This document shows, piece after piece, positions 36,971 through 47,551 of a stretch of DNA of 51,108 nt. Each line of letters opens with the position of its first letter. The first letter of the stretch is position 1. The notes under the pieces were generated by a model that ran no database searches, was not told the origin of the DNA, and saw only the letters and a list, made by a program, of their open reading frames with translations. Where the stretch lies: contig NZ_KQ130498.1 in assembly GCF_001050375.1 (NCBI RefSeq), positions 1-51,108 of the forward strand, written 5' to 3'. Made by a program: the position numbers and the translations under genes. The DNA comes from Catenovulum maritimum. Lineage in GTDB: Bacteria > Pseudomonadota > Gammaproteobacteria > Enterobacterales > Alteromonadaceae.

Positions 36971-37083
36971 GGGGTAGATTCATTTTTTTTTATAGTTTTT
37001 AGTATTCAGTGAATAAATTAAGTTTTTTAAACTGCTGCAACTTGCTATCCTTATCATAATTAAAGTTTTAGAGGAAAATTATC

Positions 37084-38802
37084 GTGGAAATGATGTCCGG
37101 CGCAGAAATGTTAGTTCGCGCACTCACCCAAGTAGGTGTTAAGCACATTTTCGGATATCCAGGTGGTGCTGTTCTGGATATTTACGACGCTTTATATGAA
37201 GCAAAAGAAATTGACCACTTACTAGTTAGACACGAGCAAGCTGCAGCCCATATGGCTGATGGTTATGCTAGGGCGACAGGTAAAGTTGGCACTGTACTCG
37301 TAACTTCTGGTCCTGGTGCGACTAATACAATTACAGGTATCGCAACTGCTTATATGGATTCGATTCCTATGGTTGTTTTATCGGGACAAGTTCCGACTAG
37401 CATGATAGGTGAAGATGCTTTCCAAGAATGTGACATGGTGGGGTGTTCTAGACCTGTTGTTAAGCATAGTTTCTTAGTTAAAAGAGCGGTTGATATCCCA
37501 GCTGCGATCGCTAAAGCTTATCACATTGCTGCCACAGGCAGACCTGGCCCTGTTGTTGTTGATATTCCAAAAGATATCGTTAACCCTAAAGAAAAGCACG
37601 CGTATGTTTTCCCTGATTCGGTTCAAATGCGTTCTTATCACCCGACAGTTAAAGGTCATAAAGGCCAAATCAAGAAAGCTTTATCCAAGCTACTTGCAGC
37701 CAAAAAACCTATGCTATACGTTGGTGGCGGTGCTATTGCTGCTGAGTGCAGTGAACTGTTAACTCAATTTGCTGAGCGTTTGAATCTTCCGGTAACTAAT
37801 ACCTTAATGGGACTCGGGGCTTTCCCTGGTGATCATAAGCAATGTTTAGGCATGCTTGGTATGCATGGTACATTTGAAGCGAATACGGCTATGCATCATT
37901 CAGATGTCATTTTAGCGCTAGGTGCGAGATTTGATGATAGGGTTACTAATAATGTTAAAAAATTCTGCCCTAACGCCACTATCTTGCATGTAGATATTGA
38001 TCCTGCTTCTATCTCTAAAACAATTGATGCACATGTACCTATTGTAGGTTCAGTTGATCAGGTGTTAACTGATATGACTGAGATGTTGGACTCTTCAGAT
38101 GACAAAATCGATGCGCCAGCACTTGAAAGCTGGTGGAAAGAAATTGAAGCATGGCGAGCCACTAATTGTTTAGCTTATGAAAAATCAGATACGATTATCA
38201 AGCCTCAACAAGTTATAGAGACTTTATATAAAGTCACTAAGGGTGATGCTTATGTGTCGTCTGATGTTGGTCAGCACCAAATGTTTTCGGCTTTATATTA
38301 CCCGTTTAATAAACCTAGACGCTGGATTAACTCTGGCGGTTTAGGCACCATGGGCTTTGGCTTACCAGCCGCTATGGGGGTTAAAGTTGCATTGCCTGAT
38401 TGTGTGTCTGTTTGTGTGACTGGTGACGGTAGCATTCAAATGAACATACAAGAACTATCAACTTGTATGCAGTACGGCATTCCAGTAAAAATAATTTCAT
38501 TGAATAACCAAGCTTTAGGCATGGTACGCCAGTGGCAAGATTTAATTTATGAAGGTCGACATAGTCACTCTTATATGGAATCGCTACCTGACTTTGTTAA
38601 ATTAGCTGAGTCTTATGGCCATGTTGGTATGCGTGTATCAGATCCTGCTGAATTAGAATCAGCGATGGAAAAATGCTTTGCGATGGAAGATAAATTAGTT
38701 TTCATGGATATCTTAGTTGATCAAAGTGAGCATGTTTACCCAATGCAAATTAAATTTGGGGCAATGGACGATATGTTATTAGGCAAACCGGAGGGTAAAT
38801 AA
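37084..38802 (+). CDS. ilvI: Acetolactate synthase III, large subunit
   Basis: 572 residues. Thiamine diphosphate enzyme catalysing the first common step of valine, leucine and isoleucine synthesis. Seen: [33 protein letters not shown] (catalytic Glu), [21 protein letters not shown] and the diphosphate motif beginning GDGSIQMN. The start is GTG: GAGGA at 37071-37075 lies eight bases upstream, and the resulting MEMMSGAEM aligns with the start of E. coli IlvI (MEMLSGAEM). An ATG two codons later is possible. Upstream is a TATTCA/TGAATA palindrome (37003-37015) of unknown meaning; no leader peptide was found. Confidence 0.96.
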   Translation: MEMMSGAEMLVRALTQVGVKHIFGYPGGAVLDIYDALYEAKEIDHLLVRHEQAAAHMADGYARATGKVGTVLVTSGPGATNTITGIATAYMDSIPMVVLSGQVPTSMIGEDAFQECDMVGCSRPVVKHSFLVKRAVDIPAAIAKAYHIAATGRPGPVVVDIPKDIVNPKEKHAYVFPDSVQMRSYHPTVKGHKGQIKKALSKLLAAKKPMLYVGGGAIAAECSELLTQFAERLNLPVTNTLMGLGAFPGDHKQCLGMLGMHGTFEANTAMHHSDVILALGARFDDRVTNNVKKFCPNATILHVDIDPASISKTIDAHVPIVGSVDQVLTDMTEMLDSSDDKIDAPALESWWKEIEAWRATNCLAYEKSDTIIKPQQVIETLYKVTKGDAYVSSDVGQHQMFSALYYPFNKPRRWINSGGLGTMGFGLPAAMGVKVALPDCVSVCVTGDGSIQMNIQELSTCMQYGIPVKIISLNNQALGMVRQWQDLIYEGRHSHSYMESLPDFVKLAESYGHVGMRVSDPAELESAMEKCFAMEDKLVFMDILVDQSEHVYPMQIKFGAMDDMLLGKPEGK

Positions 38803-39299
38803 TGCGTAGAATTTTATCTGTTTTATTAGAAAATGAACCGGGCGCATTATCTCGTATTGTCGGCTTGTTCTCACAACGCGGCTATAATATCGAAAGTTTG
38901 ACCGTTGCAGCGACTGATGACGCTACACTTTCTCGCTTAACCGTTATTACAGGTGGCGATGATAAAGTTATAGAGCAAATAACAAAACAAGTGAATAAAC
39001 TGGTTGATGTGCTGAAAGTAACAGATATTACAGACGGTGAGCACATCGAGCGTGAATTAATGTTAGTTAAAGTAAAGGCTGATACAGTAGCTGCTCGTGA
39101 TGAAGTTAAGCGTTTATCTGATATATTCCGTGGCCAAATCGTTGATGTTACCTCTACGTCGTCTGTGGTTCAGTTGGTCGGCCCTTCTGATAAACTCGAT
39201 GCTTTTATCAAAGCAACTAGCTCTGAAGTTGAAATTATTGAAGTTGCGCGAACTGGTGTAACTGGCTTATCTCGCGGCGAAAAATCGTTACGAGCATAA
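38802..39299 (+). CDS. ilvH: Acetolactate synthase III, small regulatory subunit
   Basis: 165 residues. N-terminal ACT domain (LSVLLENEPGALSRIVGLFSQRGYNIESL) that binds valine for feedback inhibition, and a C-terminal ALS_ss domain (LMLVKVKAD, FRGQIVDVT). It activates IlvI. TAATG overlap with ilvI couples translation. A terminator follows. Confidence 0.96.
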   Translation: MRRILSVLLENEPGALSRIVGLFSQRGYNIESLTVAATDDATLSRLTVITGGDDKVIEQITKQVNKLVDVLKVTDITDGEHIERELMLVKVKADTVAARDEVKRLSDIFRGQIVDVTSTSSVVQLVGPSDKLDAFIKATSSEVEIIEVARTGVTGLSRGEKSLRA

Positions 39300-39325
39300 A
39301 GATATCAAATTTTAAGTTGTGTAAG

Positions 39326-39359
39326 AAAAGGTTGGATTTATCCAGCCTTTTCTATTTTT
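39326..39359 (+). terminator. Rho-independent terminator after ilvIH
   Basis: Arms AAAAGGTTGGAT (39326-39337) and ATCCAGCCTTTT (39340-39351), paired throughout with one G-T wobble, followed by CTATTTTTG. It lies 26 bp after the ilvH stop. Confidence 0.85.
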
Positions 39360-39404
39360 GAGGCTATAATTTTTTAGTCAATCGAAAACGGAGCTAACAA
39401 TAAA

Positions 39405-39698
39405 ATGATACGGCACACAGTTACATTTAAATTAAAACATGAAGCAGGAACACCACAAGAACAAGCCTTTTTAGCAAAAGCTCAAGCGCTTGCTTTAATT
39501 CCTGGAGTTGAAAAGTTTGAAGTGCTTAAACAAATTAGTACCAAAAATGATTATGATTTTGGCCTATCGATGGAGTTTGTTAGTCAAGCCGAATACGATG
39601 CATATAATCAACACCCAGAACATGTTTCATTTGTTGAAAATGTGTGGATGGTGGAGGTACTCAGCTTTATGGAAATTGATTATTTAGTCGAGTCGTAA
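39405..39698 (+). CDS. Dabb-domain (stress-responsive alpha/beta barrel) protein
   Basis: 97 residues, a dimeric alpha-beta barrel family. MIRHTVTFKLK, the central IPGVEKFEVLKQI and YNQHPEHVSFVE are the usual Dabb elements. Function in bacteria is not established. It has its own GGAG upstream and sits between the ilvIH terminator and the convergent queG, whose stop is only 2 bp away. Confidence 0.85.
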   Translation: MIRHTVTFKLKHEAGTPQEQAFLAKAQALALIPGVEKFEVLKQISTKNDYDFGLSMEFVSQAEYDAYNQHPEHVSFVENVWMVEVLSFMEIDYLVES

Positions 39699-39700
39699 CA

Positions 39701-40855
39701 TCAAGCATCTCTGGGTAAGCCTTTTTCTATTACTCGAATTAACCTTGCTGTTTTTTTGTTAACTGGGTTTTCGTTTGACTGCTTTAGTTGCTGCTGTGCA
39801 ATTGCCCAATTAATGTGTTCAGCAGCTATTTCATCTGCTTGAACTAGTTTAGATTCCAGCGCTGCTATATTGGCTGGATTAAAGCTGGAATTACCAATTC
39901 CAATCGCCAAATTACGTAACCACCTTTGGTAACCAATTCTACGAATAGGTGAACCTTGGGTTTTGGTTAAAAAGGTTTCTTCATCCCATTGCCATAAAGC
40001 TAGAAGATCTTGCGAAAGCAAGCCGTGCCTTTGCTCAAAATCTTTTTCTTGGCTTAAATCAGCATAGCGGTTCCAAGGACAAACCAATTGGCAATCATCA
40101 CAACCATAGATTCGGTTACCAATAGCTTCTCGGTACTCTACTGGAATTGAACCTTGTAACTCTATCGTTAAGTAGGAAATGCATTTTCTTGCATCTACCA
40201 CATAAGGTTCGACAATGGCTGCTGTGGGACAAATCGTGATGCAGGCTACACAGTTGCCACATTCTTCTTGCACTGGCTGATCTTCAACTAAGGGTAAGTT
40301 AATAAACAATTCACCCAAAAAGAACCAACTGCCAGCATCTTTATGTATGATTAAGGTATGTTTACCTGTCCAGCCCAACCCAGCTTGTTCCGCAATGGGT
40401 CTTTCCAGCACCGGAGCTGAATCAACAAATGGACGAAAACCAATGTTGAGTTCGGTTTCTAATTCTATTTTTTGACCGAGTTGTTTTAGTTTGTTTCGTA
40501 ATACTTTGTGGTAATCTCGACCTATTGCATAGCGGCTTATGTAAGCTTTGTTTGGATCATTTAAGCTGGTTGAGAACCCTGCATTTTCTGGTAGATAGTC
40601 TAGTCTGACGGAAATGATACTGGCAGTGTTAGGGTGAAGTTGAGCTGGGTTAAGGCGTAAATCAATATTACGGTTCATGTAATCCATGTCGCCGTGATAA
40701 TTATTTTTAATCCATTTTTGATAAGCTTCATCTTGGTTTAATAATTCGGTGCTACTTATACCGACATGTTGGAAGCCTAGTTCTTTGCCCCATTTTTTAA
40801 TATCAATGGATAGCTGAGCGAGTTGCTCTGAATTAAGGGCTGTTTGTGTTGTCAT
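39701..40855 (-). CDS. queG: Epoxyqueuosine reductase QueG
   Basis: 384 residues. Last step of queuosine synthesis: removal of the epoxide in tRNA, using cobalamin and two 4Fe-4S clusters. The cluster motifs are CGNCVACITICP (near residue 200) and CDDCQLVCPWN (near 255). Other family blocks: PVLERPIAEQAGLGWTGKHT and GSPIRRIGYQRWLRNLAIG. It is divergent from nnr, the same arrangement as in E. coli (yjeS/yjeF). Confidence 0.96.
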   Translation of the reverse strand: MTTQTALNSEQLAQLSIDIKKWGKELGFQHVGISSTELLNQDEAYQKWIKNNYHGDMDYMNRNIDLRLNPAQLHPNTASIISVRLDYLPENAGFSTSLNDPNKAYISRYAIGRDYHKVLRNKLKQLGQKIELETELNIGFRPFVDSAPVLERPIAEQAGLGWTGKHTLIIHKDAGSWFFLGELFINLPLVEDQPVQEECGNCVACITICPTAAIVEPYVVDARKCISYLTIELQGSIPVEYREAIGNRIYGCDDCQLVCPWNRYADLSQEKDFEQRHGLLSQDLLALWQWDEETFLTKTQGSPIRRIGYQRWLRNLAIGIGNSSFNPANIAALESKLVQADEIAAEHINWAIAQQQLKQSNENPVNKKTARLIRVIEKGLPRDA

Positions 40856-40994
40856 AATTATTATTAAACCACTGATTTAAAATGTATCGCTAGAAGCCGG
40901 CAACAGAATTAACGTATTATACTTAAGATACCATCAACAAGCATTAAACTATGTATGTTGAACCTGATTAACCTATAAGACTATTACAAAATTT

Positions 40995-42497
40995 ATGAAA
41001 TATAGCAGCAATCGTATTCTCCCCATTGATGTATACAGCCCGGAACAAGTAAAACAAAACGAAGCAAAAGCAGCTGAAACTGCTGGGTTATCTTTATTTA
41101 ATTTAATGGAGCAAGCCGGAGCAGCCGTTTTTGAGCTGGTGAGTGTAAGTAAAATTAAACCAAGCAAGTTGTGTGTTGTTGTCGGAAAAGGCAATAATGC
41201 TGGCGATGGTTTTATTACGGCTGCACTCGCTGCAAAAGCAGGTTGGCAAGTTGATTTAGCTGTCATGCCAAGCTGTGATATTTGGCATGGCGATGCCGAG
41301 AAAGCGAGACAGCTAAGTTTGGAGCAAAACGGTATTTACTGGACGCAGGCTAGCCAAGTCGACTTTGCTACATATGACATAGTTGTAGACGCCATTATAG
41401 GTACCGGATTACAAAAAAAATTGATTGAAGAGTGGCAACAAGTCATACAAAACATCAATCAACAAGCTAAATCTGTTATTAGTATCGATGTGCCGACGGG
41501 TTTAAATGCTGCTACAGGCGAGGCATTAGGAGAAACGATAAAGGCAAATCAAACGGTGACATTTATTGGCCTAAAATCTGGTTTGTTGACCGCAGACGCA
41601 CCTGATTATATCGGTCGGTTATTTTTTGCAGGTTTATCTGTTGATGAAACTTTTGCCAAGCAAAATAAAGCCTATTACCAGATAGTAGAGCTAAACCAAA
41701 TTAAACATTTGCTTAAACCTAGAAAGCGCAACTCTCATAAAGGTACTTTTGGTCACCTTGTTTGCATTGGCGGAGACAAAGGTATGTCTGGGGCAATTAA
41801 ATTAACTGCTGAAGCTGCGCTTAGAACGGGTGCAGGCAAAGTGACGGTTTTGACTCATCCTGATAATGTTAATTTAGTTGCTGCATCTAGCCCTGAATTA
41901 ATCGTGTATGGTGTTAATGGCATTACTTCAGAGGTTAAGCGTTTAGTCGCTGCTGCAGACGCGATTGCGATTGGCCCAGGTCTAGGCAAAACGGGATGGG
42001 CAAATGGGTTAATGCAATTAATCGCTGAGTCTGATGTTGCCAAAGTCGTTGACGCAGATGGCATCAATTGGCTTGCTGAGCATAAACTTAAAAACCAAAA
42101 TTGGATTTTAACACCTCATCCGACTGAGGCGGCTCGGCTATTAGATCAAAGTACAGCGAATATCCAAGCTAATCGTTTTGCGACTGCGGTTGAAATCCAA
42201 GCTAAGTATGGCGGCAGTGTCATTTTAAAAGGTTGCGGCTCTTTAATTGCGAGCTATCAGCGTGTCGCTATATGTCGTCAGGGAAACCCTGGGATGGCCG
42301 CAGCAGGTATGGGAGATTTATTAACCGGTATTGTTGGTGCTCTACTAGCGCAAGGCTTCAGACAAGATGTTGCGGCAGAGCTAGCAACCTGTATACATGC
42401 TGAAGCCGGTGATTTAGCTGCTATTGATGGCGAAAGAGGGATGAAAGCGAGTGATTTATTACCTAAAGTTAGAAAGTTAGTGAATCAGGCTGTCTAA
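40995..42497 (+). CDS. nnr: Bifunctional NAD(P)H-hydrate epimerase/dehydratase
   Basis: 500 residues. N-terminal YjeF_N epimerase (about 1-220; VVGKGNNAGDGFI, AIIGTGL, SIDVPTGLNA) and C-terminal ADP-dependent dehydratase (about 235-495; GTFGHLVCIGGDKGMSGA, ADGINWLA, LTPHPTEAARLL, GNPGMAAAGMGDLLTG). The protein repairs hydrated, inactive NADH and NADPH. First gene of the run to hflC. The ribosome-binding site is weak; the ATG used keeps the usual short leader before the domain. Confidence 0.95.
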   Translation: MKYSSNRILPIDVYSPEQVKQNEAKAAETAGLSLFNLMEQAGAAVFELVSVSKIKPSKLCVVVGKGNNAGDGFITAALAAKAGWQVDLAVMPSCDIWHGDAEKARQLSLEQNGIYWTQASQVDFATYDIVVDAIIGTGLQKKLIEEWQQVIQNINQQAKSVISIDVPTGLNAATGEALGETIKANQTVTFIGLKSGLLTADAPDYIGRLFFAGLSVDETFAKQNKAYYQIVELNQIKHLLKPRKRNSHKGTFGHLVCIGGDKGMSGAIKLTAEAALRTGAGKVTVLTHPDNVNLVAASSPELIVYGVNGITSEVKRLVAAADAIAIGPGLGKTGWANGLMQLIAESDVAKVVDADGINWLAEHKLKNQNWILTPHPTEAARLLDQSTANIQANRFATAVEIQAKYGGSVILKGCGSLIASYQRVAICRQGNPGMAAAGMGDLLTGIVGALLAQGFRQDVAAELATCIHAEAGDLAAIDGERGMKASDLLPKVRKLVNQAV

Positions 42498-42566
42498 ACT
42501 TCGTTTCCTATATAGTTTCTGATATGATTTAGCCAAATTAATTGGTTTGATTTTGTATAGGTAAAG

Positions 42567-43022
42567 ATGAATTTCCAGCAAGTATTAAGTGATGCGGATG
42601 CAACCGTAAACTTAGGTAATCAATTGGCAAAAGCGATTGAAAAATCTAGTGTGATTCATTTAATAGGTGATTTAGGCGCCGGTAAAACAACCCTTTCAAG
42701 GGGGATCATTCAAGGTTTGGGTTTTGTCGGTAATGTTAAAAGCCCAACTTATACCTTAGTTGAACCTTACGAATTGACTGATGTCCAAATCTATCATTTT
42801 GATTTATATCGTTTAGCCGATCCTGAAGAGCTCGAATTTATGGGCATTAGGGATTATTTTAACAATGGCAGTATATTACTGATTGAATGGCCAGAAAAAG
42901 CGGGTGACTTACTACCGGATGCGGATTTATTAATAAATATGCAGTATGAAAATGATCAACGTTCGGCAAATATTCAAGCTTATACTGAGCTAGGTCGTAG
43001 AATCCTACAGAAGTTGTCATGA
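42567..43022 (+). CDS. tsaE: tRNA threonylcarbamoyladenosine ATPase TsaE
   Basis: 151 residues. Walker A GDLGAGKTTLSRG, the switch SPTYTLVEPY, HFDLYRLADPEELEFMGI and a final LLIEWPEKAG are all typical. TsaE works with TsaB and TsaD to make t6A at position 37 of ANN-decoding tRNAs. AGGTAAAG precedes the ATG. Overlaps the amidase gene by 4 bp. Confidence 0.95.
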   Translation: MNFQQVLSDADATVNLGNQLAKAIEKSSVIHLIGDLGAGKTTLSRGIIQGLGFVGNVKSPTYTLVEPYELTDVQIYHFDLYRLADPEELEFMGIRDYFNNGSILLIEWPEKAGDLLPDADLLINMQYENDQRSANIQAYTELGRRILQKLS

Positions 43023-44350
43023 AGCATAAATCACTTTTTATATCTTTTCAGAGCTTACTATTATTATGGCTATTTAGCTTTAGTCTTAATGCAGCTAATG
43101 ACATTAAGGGGGTGCGTATTTGGCCTTCTCCTGACAATACTCGGGTGGTTTTTGATCTTGCGGAAAAGCCTGAGTATAGCTATTTCTTCTTGAAAAAACC
43201 TGATCGTCTGGTTATTGATCTAAAGAATACTAAAGCCAATTACTCATTTGATCGGGTTAACATAAAAAGTGATTTAATTAAGCGAATTCGCTACAGCAAA
43301 CCTGAATATAAGCATTCTCAACGAGTTGTGTTTGACCTTAAACTGCCGCTCCAAGCAGGTATTTTTGCGTTAGCCCCTGTAGATAATTATGGTAACCGAT
43401 TAGTTGTTGATTTATCCGATTCTAACGAATCAGATTCAATTAAAGAAACCAAAAAAGATGTCAGCGAAACGGATAAACGTAATATTATTATTGCGATTGA
43501 TGCTGGCCATGGCGGTGAAGATCCGGGCTCTATCGGACCAAGCGGCCTATATGAAAAGAAAGTTACCTACCAAATCTCGCAAAAAATAACTGACATGCTG
43601 AATAAAGAAGTTGGTTTAAAAGCTTATATGGTCAGAACGGGTGATTATTACATCGACGTAAATAAGCGCTCAGTGATTGCTAGAAAAAAGAAAGCTGACT
43701 TGTTGTTATCCATCCATGCGGATGCTTTTACTAGTCCACAACCAAGTGGAGGTTCTGTTTGGATGTTGTCGCTTAAAAGAGCTAATACCGAAATTGGTCG
43801 CTGGATAGAACAAAAAGAGCAGCACTCACAACTCTTAGGTGGCGCAGCGGAAATTATCAAAGATACGATTAATGAAAAGTATTTAGCCAAAGCTTTGCTG
43901 GATATGTCAATGGATCACTCGATTGTAACTAGCTATGATTTAAGTAAAGAGTTGGTTTATCAATTAAAGAAAGTGACCAAAATGCACAAGAAAGAGCCTC
44001 AAACGGCTAGTTTAGGTGTGCTTAAATCACCCGATATCCCTTCTATTTTGATTGAAACAGGATTTATCTCCAATCCTAGAGAGGAAAGAAAGTTAACTCA
44101 ACGAGATCATCAAAATAAATTAGCTAGAGCAATCACAACTGCAGTTAAAAATTATTATCGACGAAATCCGCCCGATGGCACTTTATACGCAAGTATATAT
44201 AACAAGAAAGATCATGTGGTTGAACGTGGCGAATCCTTATCTGTAATTGCTCGTCGTTACTCTGTGAGTATTACTCAGCTTAAAAATGAAAATAAATTAA
44301 AAAATGACCGCTTATTTGTCGGTCAAACGTTAAAAATTCCAAGTTCATAA
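43019..44350 (+). CDS. amiB: N-acetylmuramoyl-L-alanine amidase with AMIN and LysM domains
   Basis: 443 residues. Signal peptide (about 1-25, ending LNAA); AMIN targeting domain (about 28-135; VRIWPSPDNTRVVFDL); amidase_3 zinc hydrolase (about 157-380) with DAGHGGEDPG, the YEKKVT Glu region, SIHADAF and ILIETGFISN giving the zinc and catalytic residues; and a C-terminal LysM (about 397-441). It cleaves septal peptidoglycan to separate daughter cells. Position between tsaE and mutL matches E. coli amiB, although AmiB there lacks this LysM. Start overlaps the tsaE stop. Confidence 0.93.
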   Translation: MKHKSLFISFQSLLLLWLFSFSLNAANDIKGVRIWPSPDNTRVVFDLAEKPEYSYFFLKKPDRLVIDLKNTKANYSFDRVNIKSDLIKRIRYSKPEYKHSQRVVFDLKLPLQAGIFALAPVDNYGNRLVVDLSDSNESDSIKETKKDVSETDKRNIIIAIDAGHGGEDPGSIGPSGLYEKKVTYQISQKITDMLNKEVGLKAYMVRTGDYYIDVNKRSVIARKKKADLLLSIHADAFTSPQPSGGSVWMLSLKRANTEIGRWIEQKEQHSQLLGGAAEIIKDTINEKYLAKALLDMSMDHSIVTSYDLSKELVYQLKKVTKMHKKEPQTASLGVLKSPDIPSILIETGFISNPREERKLTQRDHQNKLARAITTAVKNYYRRNPPDGTLYASIYNKKDHVVERGESLSVIARRYSVSITQLKNENKLKNDRLFVGQTLKIPSS

Positions 44351-46272
44351 TGCCAATTCAAATTCTACCGCCACAGCTTGCAAACCAAATTGCAGCAGGC
44401 GAAGTGGTTGAAAGACCTGCATCAGTTGTTAAAGAGCTACTCGAAAACAGTTTGGATGCGGGCGCAACTAAAATTGAGATAGATATAGAGCGTGGTGGCA
44501 GCCAACTTATCCGTATTCGTGATAACGGTAAAGGCATAGTTAAGGAAGAGCTTGGGTTAGCGCTTAGTCGACATGCAACATCTAAGGTGTCAACGTTAGA
44601 TGATCTTGAAAGTATAAATAGCTTAGGTTTTCGTGGTGAAGCACTTGCGAGTATAAGCTCTGTATCTCGTTTAACCTTAACGTCTAAAACCGCAGAGCAA
44701 GAACAGGCTTGGTCCGCGATAGCAGAAGGGCGGGAGATGGACGTTACAATACAACCAGCCGCTCATCCTAACGGAACCTGTATTGAAGTTGCCGATTTAT
44801 TTTTTAATACGCCAGCCAGAAGACGCTTCTTACGGACAGACAAAACAGAGTTTCAACACATAGAAGAAGTTGTTCGAAGAATCGCGCTTAGCCGATTTGA
44901 TTTGCAACTTAAGTTGACTCACAACGGGCAAACACACCGCCAGTATCGTTGTGGTAGTAATGCAAATGCGCAAAATCAAAGAATTGCTGCTATTTGTGGA
45001 AAAAATTTCGCAGAAAACACAATAGAGATTAATGCTGAATATGAAGGTGTTAGTTTATCTGGCTGGTTAGGTTTACCTGCGGCGGCTAGAAACCAAAATG
45101 ACATCCAATATTCCTACATTAATGGCCGGATGATTCGAGATAAACTGATTAATCATGCGATTAGGCAGGCATTTAACGGCAAAATTAGTAATGATTTATA
45201 TCCAAGTTATGTTGTTTATATTTCTATCGATCCTCGTCAAATCGACGTAAATGTTCACCCTTCAAAACATGAAGTCAGGTTTCATCAGTCAAGAATTGTT
45301 CATGATTTTGTATTACAAAGCATAGAGCGAAATTTAACTCAGTATTTAGAAACCCAAGCCCTGAGCAACATAGAAAACCATGTTGAATATACCTCAAATA
45401 TTCACTTTTCAGAGGCTAAAACTGAAAACCAAGAAGCGCTTAACAGCGATAAAACGGTCGACTTGACGACAGGTGAGTATAAAGCGACTAATCAATATCA
45501 GGTTGCAGAACAAGCAAAGCCGACATTAACGGGTAATCATAGAGGTTTATTTCCTGGCCAACAAAAACCAAGCCAATTTGAACGCCAGATAAAATCACAA
45601 AATACGCGCAGTCAAATAGAGAGTTATGCCGAGTTAGTTAAACCAATTCATACGTTAAGTCAAAATGTAGAGAAACTTGCTTCACCTCAGCGTGCGAAAG
45701 CTGAACTTGTTGACAACTGGCAGGCTTTATCTGTGCTTAAGCAATCGCTTGTTATTTTTTCGAGTGATGAAAATTTATACACAGTTAAATTAGCAAGCTT
45801 TTACTCTCGCTATTTAGCGACAAAATTTGTTGCTCAGCAGCAAAGTATTGTCAGCCAACCGCTATTACTACCAGTGGCGATTAAAATTACGCCGGCGCAA
45901 TTGACTGCAGCTGAGCAATTTCAGTATCTGATTTCGGATATGGGGTTTCAGTTTAATTTATCACGCAAAGAAAATTTAATCGTGCAAAAGACGCCTGCGA
46001 TATTGAGAGAAATTGATATTGCTAGTTTTGTTAATGACTGGCTAATTAAAATTAGCGAGCTCAATTTAGAGCAGATACCCGCTAACACTTGGCTGCAGAA
46101 TCCTATTTGTCTTGCTGTATTTGAACTCGCTGCGAAATATTCGAATATATCTTTAGCTAAATTAGAGCAAGTTTGCTGCGATTGGCAAGTGTTAGATCAA
46201 GCTGAATACCAGCAATATTTAACATCTAAAGCTAAGCTAATTGATCTAACAACCCATTTAGAGAGTAATTAA
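44350..46272 (+). CDS. mutL: DNA mismatch repair protein MutL
   Basis: 640 residues. N-terminal GHKL ATPase with [25 protein letters not shown]-type motifs (residues 13-38), DNGKGI, ATSKV and [14 protein letters not shown] variable linker (about 335-470) and a C-terminal dimerisation domain follow. QPLLLP near residue 502 fits the sliding-clamp motif. The endonuclease motif DQHA-x2-E-x4-E is absent, as in E. coli, implying MutH/Dam-type repair; neither gene is in the window. One-base overlaps with amiB and miaA. Confidence 0.96.
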   Translation: MPIQILPPQLANQIAAGEVVERPASVVKELLENSLDAGATKIEIDIERGGSQLIRIRDNGKGIVKEELGLALSRHATSKVSTLDDLESINSLGFRGEALASISSVSRLTLTSKTAEQEQAWSAIAEGREMDVTIQPAAHPNGTCIEVADLFFNTPARRRFLRTDKTEFQHIEEVVRRIALSRFDLQLKLTHNGQTHRQYRCGSNANAQNQRIAAICGKNFAENTIEINAEYEGVSLSGWLGLPAAARNQNDIQYSYINGRMIRDKLINHAIRQAFNGKISNDLYPSYVVYISIDPRQIDVNVHPSKHEVRFHQSRIVHDFVLQSIERNLTQYLETQALSNIENHVEYTSNIHFSEAKTENQEALNSDKTVDLTTGEYKATNQYQVAEQAKPTLTGNHRGLFPGQQKPSQFERQIKSQNTRSQIESYAELVKPIHTLSQNVEKLASPQRAKAELVDNWQALSVLKQSLVIFSSDENLYTVKLASFYSRYLATKFVAQQQSIVSQPLLLPVAIKITPAQLTAAEQFQYLISDMGFQFNLSRKENLIVQKTPAILREIDIASFVNDWLIKISELNLEQIPANTWLQNPICLAVFELAAKYSNISLAKLEQVCCDWQVLDQAEYQQYLTSKAKLIDLTTHLESN

Positions 46273-47195
46273 TGTCGACACTTCAAACCCAAGCGATTTT
46301 TTTAATGGGGCCAACCGCATCTGGCAAGACAGCGCTCGCCATTGAGCTGTGTCAAAAATTACCTTGTGAAATTATTAGTGTTGATTCAGCGCTTGTGTTT
46401 AAAGGAATGGATATTGGTACAGCTAAGCCAAATGTAGAGGAATTAGAACTAGCTCCGCATCACCTGATTGACTTTTTAGATCCAACACAAGCTTATTCCG
46501 CTGCTGATTTTCGTGCAGATGCGTTAAAACTAATAGATGAGATTCATGCTCGGAATAAGATTCCTTTATTTGTGGGCGGTACTATGATGTACTTTAATGC
46601 ATTATTAAATGGATTATCTAAACTGCCTGCAGCAGATGAACAGGTGAGAGCAGAACTCGCTAAAGAAGCAGAGCAAGTTGGATGGGATGGCCTACATAAA
46701 GAGTTAGCTAAAGTAGACCCAGTTGCCGCCGCTAGAATACATAAAAATGATCCACAAAGAATTAACCGAGCACTTGAAGTTTTTCGAATTACTGGCCAAA
46801 CTCTAACTGAGTTAACGGCCCAGGAAGATGAGAAATTTCCATTTAAAGTACAACAGTTTGCAATTGCACCTGCAGATAGGGCAATATTACATAGCCGAAT
46901 TGAAAAGCGTTTCTTGCAAATGTTGGACAATGGTTTTGAACAGGAAGTAAAAAAATTATACGCTAGAGGCGATCTACATCCTGATTTACCATCTATAAGA
47001 TGTGTTGGGTATCGCCAAATGTGGGATTTTTTAGAAAATAAAATTGATTATGATGAGATGGTGTTTCGTGGCATAGTTGCGACTCGTCAGCTTGCCAAGC
47101 GACAATTAACCTGGTTACGTGGTTGGGAAGATGTCGTTTGGTTAGACAGTGAACAAAGTTTGTTGATTGATCAGGCAATTTCTCATATTCAATAA
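46272..47195 (+). CDS. miaA: tRNA dimethylallyltransferase MiaA
   Basis: 307 residues. P-loop [28 protein letters not shown] and [16 protein letters not shown] are family signatures; GYRQMWDFL lies near the C-terminus. It adds the dimethylallyl group to A37 of tRNAs reading UNN codons. The start overlaps the mutL stop by one base. Gap to hfq is 75 bp. Confidence 0.96.
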   Translation: MSTLQTQAIFLMGPTASGKTALAIELCQKLPCEIISVDSALVFKGMDIGTAKPNVEELELAPHHLIDFLDPTQAYSAADFRADALKLIDEIHARNKIPLFVGGTMMYFNALLNGLSKLPAADEQVRAELAKEAEQVGWDGLHKELAKVDPVAAARIHKNDPQRINRALEVFRITGQTLTELTAQEDEKFPFKVQQFAIAPADRAILHSRIEKRFLQMLDNGFEQEVKKLYARGDLHPDLPSIRCVGYRQMWDFLENKIDYDEMVFRGIVATRQLAKRQLTWLRGWEDVVWLDSEQSLLIDQAISHIQ

Positions 47196-47270
47196 AAATA
47201 GCGCTAGTTAAATTAGTTTTTAGCTACTACAATGCTTAACAAAGCTAATAAAAACAATAAGGAGCCAGCC

Positions 47271-47525
47271 ATGGCAAAAGGTCAATCTTTACAAGACCCA
47301 TTTTTGAATGCATTACGCAGAGAGCGTATTCCAGTATCAATTTACCTAGTTAATGGTATTAAATTACAAGGTCAAGTTGAGTCTTTTGATCAATTTGTAA
47401 TTTTATTGAAAAACACAGTTAGTCAAATGGTCTATAAACACGCTATTTCAACCGTTGTTCCAGCGAGACCTTTTCAAACTAACCCTAACACTCAAACATT
47501 TAGTCAAGAATCTGAAGTTGAATAA
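47271..47525 (+). CDS. hfq: RNA chaperone Hfq
   Basis: 84 residues from ATG 47271, selected because AAGGAG (47259-47264) lies six bases upstream and [20 protein letters not shown] is the conserved N-terminus; an in-frame ATG at 47232 would add 13 unrelated residues. Sm1 ([20 protein letters not shown]) and Sm2 ([10 protein letters not shown]) motifs are present. The C-terminal tail is short, unlike the long tail of E. coli Hfq. It pairs small RNAs with mRNAs as a hexamer. Confidence 0.97.
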   Translation: MAKGQSLQDPFLNALRRERIPVSIYLVNGIKLQGQVESFDQFVILLKNTVSQMVYKHAISTVVPARPFQTNPNTQTFSQESEVE

Positions 47526-47551
47526 AAGTTTAAAAAATCGAGGTTTAGTGC

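Noticed and set aside
47232-47270. Upstream start for hfq
   Set aside because: The extra 13 residues are unlike any Hfq, while AAGGAG is correctly spaced from the ATG at 47271.
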